Positions 37,364-47,209 are shown, counted from the first letter of the stretch. The stretch is 64,000 nt of DNA from Rhodospirillales bacterium (GCA_016712375.1 JADJRE010000002.1:62001-126000); one strand, 5' to 3'. Numbers and translations are program-made. Notes: generated by a model not told the origin, from the letters alone.

Positions 37364-38108
37364 CTCTCGATACGAGGTCAGGTCGCTTGCCCGGCGGAAC
37401 GCCGCGGAGCAAGCGCCTCGGTCGGCGTCTCGGCCGGCTGGGCGCTGGCGATCTGCTGACGACTGCAAGGTCACCTGTACCGACGCTTCGCTCGGCACGA
37501 TGTCGATGACCCGCGCGGCGCTGATGTGGTCCTTTAACTGAGCATTGACGCGAACGCCATGCGATGCCGATGGGTTTCCACCAAGGCCGAAGAAGGCGAA
37601 GAAATCGCTGCCGCTCATTCAGCCAACCCAGCCGAACCACGGACCTGGTGGGCCGCAAGCCTACGGAGATTTTCAAAGGTTCGGTTCAGGCGTGGACTTG
37701 CGGCAGCAATCAGCGAGGCGAAAAAAAAGGCGAATGTACCATCCGTACATTCGCCCAGTTGTGGAGAGAGTCGACATCCATAACTCCGCGGAGACCCTTT
37801 CGGTTCACACCCATTCTTTCTGAACCTCATAAGATCGCGAGCAGCAGGCAGAAGCCCGTCGTTAAGGCGGTGAGGATGCAGATCAATCTGCCTGCCCAAG
37901 CGTAGGGCGCAGGCGCGTCGTAACGTTCTGGGCCGAACCCTTCGTTTCGCCCGACGATGCGCGCGGCAGCGCCAGTGTCGGCCGCAGCGGTAGAAGTGTG
38001 ATGTTGCGCCCTGTCGGCGGTTTTCTTGCTGCTCGATAGCCTCGGAAGCTAGAGCAACGACGATCGGTCGGGCCGTTCGAACCTGCGCCTGTTGAAGCCG
38101 CCCGCCGG
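37364..38108. other. 745 bp with no convincing gene
   Basis: Several open frames cross this stretch on both strands but none has a recognisable family, a good ribosome-binding site and plausible composition together. The only strong signal is the terminator at 37721-37755 on the minus strand. A frame starting near 37618 on the minus strand (MSGSDFFAFFGLGG...) looks briefly protein-like but runs through the ferritin-like gene. Confidence 0.5.
37721..37755 (-). terminator. Rho-independent terminator
   Basis: On the minus strand an 11-bp perfect stem GGCGAATGTAC/GTACATTCGCC with a 5-base loop is followed by eight Ts (37721-37728 as As on the plus strand). It is the clearest intrinsic terminator in the window. 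The nearest upstream minus-strand gene is the lipoprotein that ends 350 bp away, so an unrecognised transcript may end here. Confidence 0.85.
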
Positions 38109-38351
38109 CTATTGCTCGCTGCGGCAGCCGCGGGCGACGCAGGTCGCCGGATCAAGAGCGGCAGTCTCGCATTGCTGAACCGCAGCTTCGATAGCGTCCA
38201 GCATCTCAAAGTCGGTCGTCTCGTACACGTTACCGCGGCCGTCCTCAGCGCGACAGACCTGCCGCAGGGCACTACCTCCATCGCTGGCACATCCGACGAG
38301 CGCCAGCGCTAACGTCACCCCAGCGATGATCGCGGTTGCGAGGAACGACAT
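38109..38351 (-). CDS. Small lipoprotein, unknown function
   Basis: An 80-residue protein from ATG 38351 with a signal peptide and lipobox 'LALALVGCASDGG', so it is probably attached to a membrane facing the periplasm. The mature part has five further Cys residues ('QVCRAEDG', 'QQCETAALDPATCVARGC'). I do not recognise a family. Confidence 0.6.
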   Translation of the reverse strand: MSFLATAIIAGVTLALALVGCASDGGSALRQVCRAEDGRGNVYETTDFEMLDAIEAAVQQCETAALDPATCVARGCRSEQ

Positions 38352-38398
38352 GGTCCTTCGTCTCCCTTTGGCTGCGTCCAGCCCCATTGCCGGCCTCG

Positions 38399-38427
38399 TT
38401 GACAACTGAGGACCCTGCAACTAAGAT
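38399..38427 (+). promoter_or_regulatory. Sigma70-type promoter upstream of cstA
   Basis: TTGACA (38399-38404), a 17 bp spacer and TAAGAT (38422-38427) on the plus strand. It would give a leader of roughly 370 bp before cstA. The stretch 38428-38806 contains no gene I can support. Confidence 0.5.
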
Positions 38428-38806
38428 TGAATATCAATGACCTCGGGTGGTTTGTCGCGGCCACGCCACAGTGTACGCGCCGCTTCATAACCGGACAACG
38501 AGGGCGGACGGGAGGACACGCCAATTCTCGGTTGGCGTCTGTGCACGTGAGACCCTCGGGCTCGTTCTTTTTTGAGCCAGGGCGCATTTCGTCAAGCGCT
38601 CGACGAGCGCTCGAACCTTCCTCTCATGTGTCGTGGCTGCGCGTGTTGCAGCCGGGATCGCCTCCGCTCCCGCGACATAATCTGCGGTTGTACCCGTTTC
38701 GAACATCAGTGCAGGCAACCCCGCTTGGAGGTCGAACAACCTCAGGCGAAGGCCGGCTGCTGGTGCGAGGGGGTGGTAATCAGCGTCGCGAAGGAAAGCA
38801 AAGCTC

Positions 38807-40879
38807 ATGACCAAGACAGGGAATCTTTTAGCCTGGATTGTCGTTGCGCTCGTCGGAGCATTCGCGCTGGGCACGGTCGCGCTACAACGCGGCGAGACAA
38901 TCAACGCCGTATGGCTGGTCGTCGCCGCCGTCTGCGTCTACCTGGTTGCTTATCGCTTCTACAGCCTTTTTATCGCGACCCGTGTGCTTCGGCTCGACGC
39001 GTCCCGCATTACCCCAGCCGTTAAGTTCAACGACGGCCTCGATTATGTGCCGACCAACAAGTACATCCTGTTTGGCCATCACTTCGCGGCAATCGCCGGC
39101 GCGGGTCCGCTAGTCGGCCCGGTTCTGGCGGCGCAGATGGGCTACCTGCCGGGCACACTATGGATCCTGGCGGGCGTTGTGTTCGCAGGCGCCGTGCAGG
39201 ATTTCATGATCCTGTTCATCTCCTCGCGCCGCGATGGCCGTTCGCTCGGCGACATGATCAAGTCAGAGTTGGGCACCGTCCCGGGGCTGATTGCGCTGTT
39301 CGGCGTCCTGATGATCATGATCATCATTCTCGCCGTGCTCGCGCTCGTCGTCGTCAAGGCACTCGCGGCGAGCCCATGGGGAACGTTCACGGTAATGGTG
39401 ACCATCCCCATCGCGATGTTCATGGGGATCTATCTGCGCTTTATCCGGCCGGGCCGGGTCTTGGAGATGTCGGTAATCGGCTTTGTATTGCTGATGCTCG
39501 GCATCATCTACGGCGAGGACGTTGCTGCCAGTCCAACCTGGGGTCCGATGTTCACCATGTCGGGGCCGACGTTGGCGCTGATGCTGATCGGCTACGGCTT
39601 CGTCGCCTCGGTTTTGCCGGTCTGGCTGCTGCTGGCACCGCGGGACTACCTCTCGACGTTCCTGAAGATCGGAACGATCGCCGGCTTGGCCGTCGGCATC
39701 CTGATCGTCCGCCCGGACCTGCAGATGCCGTCGCTCACCAGGTTCATCGACGGCTCGGGCCCGGTCTTCTCCGGCGCGCTGTTTCCGTTCCTGTTCATCA
39801 CCATTGCCTGTGGTGCCGTTTCGGGTTTCCACGCCCTGATCTCGTCCGGGACCACTCCGAAGATGCTGGAGAACGAGACGCAGGCGCGCTTTATCGGCTA
39901 CGGCGGCATGCTTACCGAGAGCTTCGTCGCGATCATGGCGTTGATCGCTGCCTGCGTGCTTGACCCGGGCGTCTACTTCGCGATGAACAGCCCGGCAGCC
40001 TTGATCGGCACAACGCCGGAGCAGGCGGCGCAGGTCATTTCCGGCTGGGGCTTCGTGATCACGCCCGACGTGTTGACGCAGACGGCGAAGGACGTGGGCG
40101 AATCCAGCATCCTGTCGCGCGCCGGCGGGGCACCGACGCTCGCCGTCGGCATGGCGCACATTTTTTCCGGCTTCCTCGGCGGCAAAGCGATGATGGCGTT
40201 CTGGTACCATTTCGCCATCCTGTTCGAGGCCCTGTTCATCCTGACGACGATCGACGCCGGCACCCGCGTCGGCCGCTTCATGATCCATGACCTGCTCGGT
40301 GCCTTCTGGGAGCCGCTGCGGCACACCGAGAACTGGGCAGCCAATCTGCTGGCAACGTCACTTTGCGTCGCGATGTGGGGCTACTTCCTATATCAGGGTG
40401 TCGTCGATCCGCTGGGAGGCATAAACACCCTCTGGCCGCTGTTTGGAATCTCCAACCAGATGCTCGCCGGCATCGCGCTGACACTGGCGACGGTGGTGCT
40501 GTTCAAGATGAAGCGTGAGCGCTACGCCTGGGTGACGTTGCTGCCAACAATTTGGCTGTGCATCTGCACTCTGACCGCCGGCCTGCAGAAACTTTTCCAC
40601 CCCGACGTAAAAATCAGCTTCCTGGCCCACGCGGAAAAATTCGGGGCGGCGCTGGCGGAAGGGAAGATTTTGGCACCGGCGAAGACGCTCGAGGAAATGC
40701 AGCGCATCGTCACTAACGACTACGTCAACGCGGGCGTCTGCGCCCTGTTTGTGGCCGTGGTGATCAGCATGATCATATTCGGACTTATTGCCGCCTGGCG
40801 CGGCTACAGCAACCCCTCGGCAACCGCTCGCGAAGCGGCGCCGGCATTGTCTGGACGGGAGGCCGCGGTGCATGCGTAA
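38807..40879 (+). CDS. cstA: Carbon starvation protein CstA (peptide/pyruvate transporter family)
   Basis: A 690-residue inner-membrane protein with about 16 hydrophobic helices. CstA segments are 'FGHHFAAIAGAGPLVGPVLA', 'SGTTPKMLENETQARFIGYG' and 'LFGISNQMLAGIALTLATVV'. The family imports peptides or pyruvate when carbon is scarce. It overlaps the small YbdD-type gene by 8 bp, the usual cstA-ybdD pair. Confidence 0.95.
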   Translation: MTKTGNLLAWIVVALVGAFALGTVALQRGETINAVWLVVAAVCVYLVAYRFYSLFIATRVLRLDASRITPAVKFNDGLDYVPTNKYILFGHHFAAIAGAGPLVGPVLAAQMGYLPGTLWILAGVVFAGAVQDFMILFISSRRDGRSLGDMIKSELGTVPGLIALFGVLMIMIIILAVLALVVVKALAASPWGTFTVMVTIPIAMFMGIYLRFIRPGRVLEMSVIGFVLLMLGIIYGEDVAASPTWGPMFTMSGPTLALMLIGYGFVASVLPVWLLLAPRDYLSTFLKIGTIAGLAVGILIVRPDLQMPSLTRFIDGSGPVFSGALFPFLFITIACGAVSGFHALISSGTTPKMLENETQARFIGYGGMLTESFVAIMALIAACVLDPGVYFAMNSPAALIGTTPEQAAQVISGWGFVITPDVLTQTAKDVGESSILSRAGGAPTLAVGMAHIFSGFLGGKAMMAFWYHFAILFEALFILTTIDAGTRVGRFMIHDLLGAFWEPLRHTENWAANLLATSLCVAMWGYFLYQGVVDPLGGINTLWPLFGISNQMLAGIALTLATVVLFKMKRERYAWVTLLPTIWLCICTLTAGLQKLFHPDVKISFLAHAEKFGAALAEGKILAPAKTLEEMQRIVTNDYVNAGVCALFVAVVISMIIFGLIAAWRGYSNPSATAREAAPALSGREAAVHA

Positions 40880-41138
40880 TTCTAGCCCCTCCGTGGCTAA
40901 CGGGAGGAGCGGGGCAGCTTGCGGCGGCTCTCCCTCCTGGCTGGCCCGGCTGCGAGACCGATGCTCCTCGATGCTGCGAGGGGGACGGCGAATGTGTGGA
41001 ATACCCGATTATCAGACATACCTGGCACATCACCGGCAACATCACCCCGAACGCCCGCCCCTCAGCTTCGAAGCCTTCTTCCGCGAACGGATCGAGGCGC
41101 GCTACGGAGGCCGCAACGGCAACTCACGCTGCTGTTGA
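40872..41138 (+). CDS. YbdD/YjiX-family small protein
   Basis: An 88-residue protein ending with the family core 'GIPDYQTYLAHHRQHHPERP' and 'LSFEAFFRERIEARYGG'. ATG 40872 overlaps the cstA stop. Members of this family (DUF466) are encoded next to cstA and are needed for transport activity in studied cases. Confidence 0.88.
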   Translation: MRNSSPSVANGRSGAACGGSPSWLARLRDRCSSMLRGGRRMCGIPDYQTYLAHHRQHHPERPPLSFEAFFRERIEARYGGRNGNSRCC

Positions 41139-41282
41139 CGCATGGTATAAGGAGCTGAACTGACGGAGTTTGGACGACGCGAGTGATTTGGCGGTGCAAG
41201 GCGCGACGCGACCCGACGCGATCAACGAAATATTCACCGAGATCGCCTAGGCTACAAGAATACATCCTCGAAGGCGCCGAAG

Positions 41283-41471
41283 ATGAGTCCCAAGCAGGCA
41301 TATCAGATGGGGTTTCGGCACGTTACTGATCTTGCCGAAATCAATAGGATCGCTGATTTATTCCTCGGCGACGATGTCGACGAAAAGGCGCTACGGCTTA
41401 TGGAAGCCTGGCGCGAAGGTGCCATGGCCGCTGCGGCGATGCTGGAGAAGCAGCACGCGACCGTGCAGTAG
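41283..41471 (+). CDS. Small hypothetical protein
   Basis: A 62-residue, mostly helical acidic protein (MSPKQAYQMGFRHVTDLAEI...). No family is recognised. GAAGGCGCCGAAG lies before the ATG. It is isolated between ybdD and the convergent HNH gene. Confidence 0.42.
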   Translation: MSPKQAYQMGFRHVTDLAEINRIADLFLGDDVDEKALRLMEAWREGAMAAAAMLEKQHATVQ

Positions 41472-41503
41472 CCGGCAGCGCAGGTGCAAAGACGGGGCGG
41501 CGG

Positions 41504-42061
41504 CTAGCCCTGTTCCAGCTCGGAATCCCAGTAGAGGTAGTCACGCCAGCTCTCGTGGAGGTGATTGGGGGGAAATCCTCTACCGTTCTCCTGAAGCTCC
41601 CAGTTCGTTGGCTCGTAAGGCGGATGGCGCGGCCAGATACCGGAGTCCTTCGGTAGGCGGTGTCCCTTTCTGAGATTGCAGGGCTCGCAAGCAGTGACAA
41701 CGTTCGTCCATTCCGTCCGCCCACCCCGAACACGCGGGATGACGTGATCAAAGGTCAGCCGCTCGGCCGGCAGTCCCTCGCCGCAATACTGGCAGCCGAA
41801 GCGATCGCGCAGGAAGACATTGAAGCGGGTGAACGCCGGCTTCCGCGCCGCCGGCACGTACTGCTTCAGCACGATGACGCTGGGCAGCGCCATTTCCTTG
41901 CTCGGCGAGCGGACCTTGCGATCATATTCCGAGAGGACGTGCACGCGACGAAGAAACACTGCCTTTACCGCTTCCTGCCACGACCATAGTGACAGCGGGA
42001 AGTAGCTTAGCGGACGAAAGTCCGCGCTCAGGACCAGCGCCGGAGAAGCGTGCATGCCCAT
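41504..42061 (-). CDS. HNH endonuclease family protein
   Basis: A 185-residue protein with a complete HNH motif: 'FGCQYCGEGLPAERLTFDHV' followed by 'PRVRGGRTEWTNVVTACEPC' and 'NLRKGHRLP'; two CxxC pairs bind structural zinc and DH supplies the catalytic His. 'VLSADFRPLSYFPLSLWSWQ' is the N-terminus usual in this stand-alone alphaproteobacterial HNH family. Function is unknown; no modification methylase is nearby. Confidence 0.9.
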   Translation of the reverse strand: MGMHASPALVLSADFRPLSYFPLSLWSWQEAVKAVFLRRVHVLSEYDRKVRSPSKEMALPSVIVLKQYVPAARKPAFTRFNVFLRDRFGCQYCGEGLPAERLTFDHVIPRVRGGRTEWTNVVTACEPCNLRKGHRLPKDSGIWPRHPPYEPTNWELQENGRGFPPNHLHESWRDYLYWDSELEQG

Positions 42062-42182
42062 AGACTTGCGATCTTATCCCGTCGAGCGTGCGCAGCGTAC
42101 AACATGTTGTGCCGAATTTCCAATGATCGGCTTCGTTAAGGTTTAGTGATGAACAGCTGAGAGATGGCGCTGCCACGCCGGC

Positions 42183-42852
42183 TCAGCTTCCGCGCGGAAA
42201 GCAGCGATCGAGGAAGCGCAGGTCGTGACGCAGGGTCTCCTCGTCGATGCCATGGCCCAGCCCGGGGAAGAGGTGCGATTCGACCGGCACCCGCGCCGTC
42301 TTCAGGGCCGCCTCGGCGGCCGGCAGGCAGGCGGCGGGGAGCACTTCGTCAATGCCGCCATGCGTCAGCAGGACCGGTGGTCGTTGCGTGATCTCAGCGG
42401 CGAAGCGCGCGTCGGCGACCAACATGCCGGAGTGCGAGATGATACCGGCCGGCGAGTGGGCGCGGCGCAAGCCGACGTGCAGGGCCATCATTGCGCCCCT
42501 GGGAGAATCCCACCAAGAGCATGTCGGCGTCGCTCAGCTTGTGGCGGGCGAGTTCGTGATCGAGGAATTGGTCCAGGAAGGGCGCGGCGGTACGCACGCC
42601 GTCGAGGCGGGGGAACGAGGAAAGATCGCCGATGCTGAACCACATGTAGCCGAAGGGTGCCATGTCGAACGGAAATGGCGCGTTGGGAGAAACGATGTGC
42701 GCGTGCGGCAGAACCGACTGATAGAACGGTGCGATGCTGATCAAGTCGTTGCCATCCGCACCGACACCATGCAGCAGGACGATCAGCTGTTTGGGTGCGC
42801 CCCCCGTCTTCGGCGGCGCCGATGGTCCACTCAGCAGTCTGACGTTTGACAT
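42183..42852 (-). CDS. Alpha/beta-hydrolase, phospholipase/carboxylesterase family (frameshift)
   Basis: About 222 residues from ATG 42852. The oxyanion segment is 'LIVLLHGVGADGNDLISIAP', the nucleophile elbow 'LLVGFSQG', and the C-terminal frame supplies the acid and His ('GGIDEVLPAACL', 'FPGLGHGIDEETL'). The frame breaks immediately after GFSQG at the CCCC run 42496-42499 (one extra base); the joined text reads GFSQGAMMALHVGL, as in intact relatives. Confidence 0.87.
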
Positions 42853-42986
42853 CCGCTTACTCCGCCCGCCCTGAAGACCGAGCCTTGGTAGCGGAAAAGC
42901 GGCGCTCTGGCCAGCCACCGCGGCTGGCGACGGCGTTCAATACTCGATGCGTGGAATGGCCGGCTTGAAGGGCGGAGAAAGCGGTG

Positions 42987-43838
42987 TCAGGCGACCCGCA
43001 GGTTGCGGGCGACGGTCAGGTAGTCCGGTTCATCATCCGGCCTGAGCACACCGTGGCGGACGAGAAAGTCGATGACAACCAGCGCGCAGTTGAACTTGAA
43101 GTCATCGGTATCGCGCACGCACTCGACGACGCGGGCGATCGGCCACAGCTCGAAGGCGGCGATCTCACCGTCGCGGTTGGTCGGCAGGTAGCCGACCGGC
43201 AGTTCCAGGTCGTGAAGGTAGAGCACGTCGCGGCGCAAGCCTTCCGCCTGCCTGGTGCAGTAGGAAAGGGTGCCGACTGGAACGGCCCGGGCGGCGATAT
43301 CGTGTTGAATGCCGGCCTCTTCTTCCGCTTCCTTGATTACGGTCTCGCGCACCGAATGAAACGCCGATCGGCCTCCGGCGATGAGTTGATCGAACTTGTT
43401 GGGCGCGATTTGCCTGTCCGCGCTGCGTCGTCCGATCCACATAAAGAGCTCGCCGGCCTCGCGGACGAAGCCGTTGACATGGACGCCCGAAGCCCAGATG
43501 CCGAACTGGGGGATGGCGGCGCGCTCCATCAGGAACAGCGGCTTATCCTGCAGCCGCGCCGCTACCGCATATGGCTCATCTCGCCAGCCGCCAATAACGC
43601 CATCTTCGGACAGTCGCCGCAGCACCGTCTCGATGGCTTCGCTGCGTTTCTCAAAACCGGTCAATTGCGCTACCAAAGACACACAATCGGCGGAGACATC
43701 GAACACGTGCGGATAGGTGGCGAGGTGGGCGGCAAACTCGGGACGCACCAAGCCTACGTGGCAGCCATCGACCAGGAAAGGCACGTAGTCGGCAGGTTGG
43801 AACTGTCGACATTTCTCAAGCCGGTCGACAAAGCTCAT
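42987..43838 (-). CDS. DUF4743/Nudix hydrolase
   Basis: A 283-residue protein from ATG 43838 (MSFVDRLEKCRQF). The N-terminal half matches the DUF4743 domain typical of this Nudix subgroup; the C-terminal half has a Nudix box 'AGGRSAFHSVRETVIKEAEE' ending 'EAGI', with the REUxEE core slightly degenerate (KEAEEEAG). Related plant and bacterial enzymes act on thiamine-diphosphate analogues; the substrate here is unknown. Confidence 0.88.
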   Translation of the reverse strand: MSFVDRLEKCRQFQPADYVPFLVDGCHVGLVRPEFAAHLATYPHVFDVSADCVSLVAQLTGFEKRSEAIETVLRRLSEDGVIGGWRDEPYAVAARLQDKPLFLMERAAIPQFGIWASGVHVNGFVREAGELFMWIGRRSADRQIAPNKFDQLIAGGRSAFHSVRETVIKEAEEEAGIQHDIAARAVPVGTLSYCTRQAEGLRRDVLYLHDLELPVGYLPTNRDGEIAAFELWPIARVVECVRDTDDFKFNCALVVIDFLVRHGVLRPDDEPDYLTVARNLRVA

Positions 43839-43937
43839 CCGCGCTCTCCTGCGGTCCGGGCAGTTTCGCCAAGGAGTGGCGGAGATTATACGCCGCGAGC
43901 GCAATCAACCGAAGGCTCGAAACGGCAGAGCCGCGGA

Positions 43938-44303
43938 TCAGGCGACCGAGCTTTCGCCCCGATCGCGACTGCTACGGACATAGGCAACGGCGCAGTGAGT
44001 TGAACAATACGGCTTGCCGGGAGCCGAAGGTTCGCCGCAGAAGTGGAAGTTGCGGTCACCGGGATTGCCAACCGGCCAGCTACACATGTCGGCGGATAGC
44101 CTGTCGAGCCGGATGACGTCGGCGATTTCCGGCTCGTCCTTGTTTGTTGGCCTGCGTTGCGGCAAGCCGAGGCGGTGAACCTTACCAATGACCGCATTTT
44201 TTGTGATGCCGAGACGACTGCCTATCTCGCTGGTCGTCAGGCTCTCGTTCCATAATGCGATCAGCGTGGCAATGCGGTCAGGCGTCCAGTCGGCGGTCGA
44301 CAT
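43938..44303 (-). CDS. gcrA: Cell-cycle regulator GcrA
   Basis: A 121-residue protein. The HTH-like N-terminus 'DWTPDRIATLIALWNESLTT' and 'SEIGSRLGITKNAVIGKVHR' is the GcrA hallmark; the C-terminal cysteine/histidine part is 'MCSWPVGNPGDRNFHFCGEP' and 'YCSTHCAVAY'. GcrA binds sigma70 and promoters methylated by CcrM at GANTC. It is shorter than the Caulobacter protein in the linker only. It is the last host gene before the phage-type cassette. Confidence 0.93.
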   Translation of the reverse strand: MSTADWTPDRIATLIALWNESLTTSEIGSRLGITKNAVIGKVHRLGLPQRRPTNKDEPEIADVIRLDRLSADMCSWPVGNPGDRNFHFCGEPSAPGKPYCSTHCAVAYVRSSRDRGESSVA

Positions 44304-44475
44304 GTCTTGTCCAGGCCCTTCGACTAGGGAAAACTTGGGGGCAGTGATCGGACGCTCCGTTGACTTCCGGATTATGTTTGACGCTATCCGTCGCCGCTTC
44401 AGCCCCGATTGTTGCTAATCGCGACCGGCATGTCTACTACATATTGAGTTTTCCACAACATTTTGTAGATGGCTA

Positions 44476-45048
44476 TCACTCGGTACATACCTTGGACTGT
44501 CCGGACTCGGCGACAAGGCCGCAGCGAGCCGCGGGAACAGGCATTTCGCCGTCCTGTTCCGCCTCGTAATAGAAGAGATGCGAGCCAATCAGTGGTCCAG
44601 GCTCAAACTCCGCCGCCCAGGCGGGGCTGGCGCCCAGGCGGTGGAAACGCACGGCGCCGCCAGTAGGATCTCGCAACGCGCCATTTATGGCACGACCCGC
44701 GATCGGTCTGCACGACGCAAAAACGGGATCCTGCAATGACGGCGGCTGCACGTCGCGCTGCCCATCTCGATCAAGGCAGGAGACGAACAGCAGGGCGCGC
44801 GCGGGGCCCGCGTCGACGCCGCGCACCGCGCCAGCTTCGATGGCCAGCCGCCTCCACTTCCGCACTTGATTGGCGACCGCAGAGGCCAATGCTTCCCGGA
44901 CACGAACCGACTCTTCAGCTGCCTCGTCCCATAGAAAAAGCGCCAGCAGAAAAGTCGCATCGGCTATACTTATTTCCCCCTGCCCGCAGGTATTGTCAGC
45001 ACGCACCGCGTTTCTCCCAGAAGTCCTCGTTCGTGAAAGCATGGGCAT
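44476..45048 (-). CDS. SleB-like cell-wall hydrolase (phage endolysin candidate)
   Basis: About 190 residues from ATG 45048. 'DATFLLALFLWDEAAEESVR' carries the catalytic-Glu region of the SleB/Hydrolase_2 family, and 'NGALRDPTGGAVRFHRLGAS' with 'PLIGSHLFYYE' is its C-terminal signature. It lies 26 bp after terL in the same direction. There is no signal peptide, so it would need a holin to reach peptidoglycan. Confidence 0.75.
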   Translation of the reverse strand: MPMLSRTRTSGRNAVRADNTCGQGEISIADATFLLALFLWDEAAEESVRVREALASAVANQVRKWRRLAIEAGAVRGVDAGPARALLFVSCLDRDGQRDVQPPSLQDPVFASCRPIAGRAINGALRDPTGGAVRFHRLGASPAWAAEFEPGPLIGSHLFYYEAEQDGEMPVPAARCGLVAESGQSKVCTE

Positions 45049-45074
45049 CGCCGCGCAACGCCCTAACGTCACCC

Positions 45075-46635
45075 TCACGGGTCGAAGGCGTCGTCGACGC
45101 GCAGCAGGCTGCCTGCCCCAGGGCGCCAAATCTGCTGCGGGTTACAAATCGCTGTCTCAACACGTGGGAGCCGTACCGGCTCGTCCGCGAGGCAGCCCGC
45201 CACGGCGTCCAAGCCATCATCACGGCCCCGCCCGCCCGGACGCCACTCCCGCATTTCCTCAACGAATGGCGTGTCCCAAACACTGCGATGCGCCGCCAAA
45301 CGGCCCGCGGCCAACACCGCGTCAAATGCATCAAGGATGCGCAACTCCTTGTTGCGCGTTGATACTTTCTCCCAAACGGCACAGCGCATCCCGGCGAGTT
45401 GCAGTTCGCGGCGCAGAAGGCTGGGCAGAAATCGGCCGATCCGTTGGTCTCCAGCGTGATCGCCGGCAGATACAGCTCGCGCGCGAAGCTCGCGACCTGC
45501 CGGCACAGCTGCGTCGCCTCGTCTATCTCCTCCACGCGCGCCGGATCGTGTTTGAGATAGCGGATGCCTTGCAGCCAGTAGCCGCCCTCGGCATCGGTGA
45601 ACACCGCTGCAACAACACTGGCGTCACCGGCCCCGGCGCGCCGTATGATGGATCCCACCAGCATGAGGCAGACACCAGGCGCCGCCCGGCCAGGCTGAGC
45701 GTTGCCTCGTTATTGCCCTCGGTGTAGACCAACTCGTCGCCGTAGCTGCGCAGCCGATCGGGGTCGAGGCGGCCCTCGACGATGTTTCTCGGCCGCAGCA
45801 GCATCTGACTTTCGAATTTCGCCGGCCCTGCGCGCTGACGGATCGCCTCGATACGTTGCGCCGAAAAACGTTCTGGCCAACGGCTACGGCCCAGGCTGTC
45901 CAGAAGCGGCAATTCCATCCGCTGGAAGCCGGCGAGCTGCGCCTGCGTCTCGCCCAGCTCGGCGCGAGCCGTGTCAGCATAGATCGAGTAATAGGTGTGG
46001 GGAGTGCCGACGAACAACTGCGTCCCGCCCGGTACCAGGACATAGTCAAGCTCATGCAGACGCGAACGCAGATCCATTCGCTTCGGCGCGGTGTCGCAGG
46101 TGTTAGGAACCTCGACATCATCGCAGATCACCACGTCGGCACGCAGGCCAGTGATGTTTGCTGCCACGCCTTTCGCCAACATCGACGGGTCGCGAAGCTC
46201 AGCTGAACGCCGGACGGTGAACTGATCGGACGCCCACTGATCGGCGCGCTGCGGCTTCAGCCGCTTCGTCAAGGGATGACGTTCGATGATCCGCTTGACG
46301 TTACGTACCATCTTCTTCGCCAGGGCGAAGTCGCCGGCAAGGACGAGAATGCGCAGATCAGGATTTTGGAACAGCAGCCAGGCGCAGAACAGTCCGACAA
46401 GCGTCGATTTGCCGGAACTGCGAAAGGCGAGCAGCAGAAGTTCGCGGTCTCCCTTCTCCCAGCGCTCGGCGAGCCAGCGTGCAATCAGCAAATGCAGCTG
46501 CGGGGTCGGCTGACCCTGCCGGTTGTTCCAAATCCAAACGAAGGCAGCGAAACCGGCGTTGAGCTTGGTGACCATGACGTGCGAATGCGCCCCTTCCGCA
46601 TCACTGCTCAACAGCTTCAGATGTAAGTCCGCCAT
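45075..46635 (-). CDS. Phage terminase large subunit (two frameshifts)
   Basis: About 520 residues when joined. The ATPase has Walker A 'LLLLAFRSSGKSTLVGLF' and Walker B 'ADVVICDDVEVPNT'; the nuclease domain has 'SCWWDPSYGAPGAGDASVV', 'ETNGIGRFLPSLLRRE' and 'GRDDGLDAVAGCL'. It resembles the DNA-packaging ATPases of T7-like phages. Frames must be joined at the CCCC run 45631-45634 and at 45441-45442 (one base missing at each). The N-terminus overlaps the upstream lipoprotein gene by 35 bp. Confidence 0.85.
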
Positions 46636-47140
46636 CGTCCTGCCCGCCAAATTGTTCCCCTGGCGGCGCGGAATCCGGCCGTGCCAGCCGCGCTTGTGAT
46701 TCCATTACTGGCAACTGCATCGCAATGGCCGAAGGCGGTACGAGACCGGCGCCACGCGCCCTCCGCACCATCAGCTCGGAAAGAAATGCGCCGAACTGCG
46801 GACAGTCGCGCAGCAGGCCATCGACCCAGCTTGACCCCAGGCGGCCGTCGGTGGCGGCGGCGCTGATTGTTGCCGGTGTCAGCAGCGGGCTGTAGCAGCG
46901 AGCAGCGCGCACGCGCTGGCGCTCGATGTCTGCCTGCACCAACGTCTCGAGCTTGTATTGCTCGGCAACACCCACGACGAGCTCCGAGCCACGGCGTGCC
47001 CGTTCGACGTAAGTGCAGCCCGCCAACAGCGGCAGCGCCGCAATCAAGCCGAGCGCGAGCGGATACAGGCGGGGAGTGCGAGATGCTGGCAACGATGACG
47101 ATGCCGCACCTCCGCCCCGCAGCAGCGAGGAGGTCATCAT
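46601..47140 (-). CDS. Lipoprotein of the phage-type cassette, unknown
   Basis: About 179 residues with a hydrophobic segment and lipobox 'LGLIAALPLLAGCTYVER', so it is probably membrane anchored. The mature part has 'SELVVGVAEQYKLETLVQAD' and is rich in Ala and Arg. Position between the terminase genes and the lack of a Pro-rich tail make it unlike a classical Rz1; a spanin role remains possible. Confidence 0.6.
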   Translation of the reverse strand: MMTSSLLRGGGAASSSLPASRTPRLYPLALGLIAALPLLAGCTYVERARRGSELVVGVAEQYKLETLVQADIERQRVRAARCYSPLLTPATISAAATDGRLGSSWVDGLLRDCPQFGAFLSELMVRRARGAGLVPPSAIAMQLPVMESQARLARPDSAPPGEQFGGQDDGGLTSEAVEQ

Positions 47141-47209
47141 TCGGATCCTTAGGAGAAGTTTAAGGAGGGGAGTTGATCAGTCGCAGGCGCTAAAGTCGGG
47201 CGCGACCCG

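Noticed and set aside
37214..37618. Minus-strand frame starting MSGSDFFAFFGLGG as a gene
   Set aside because: It runs through the whole 3' part of the ferritin-like gene and shows no family; composition is that of an antisense shadow after the first 40 residues.
37364..38108. tmRNA or other known RNA gene before the terminator at 37721
   Set aside because: No tRNA-like acceptor, tag reading frame or other recognisable RNA core was found on either strand.
38428..38806. Plus-strand frame 38427-38810 as a gene before cstA
   Set aside because: It is Arg/Pro/Ser-rich, overlaps the cstA start and has no recognisable domain or ribosome-binding site.
46601..47140. Classical Rz/Rz1 spanin pair
   Set aside because: The lipoprotein is too long, is not Pro-rich and has no embedded or preceding partner gene, so I kept it as unknown.
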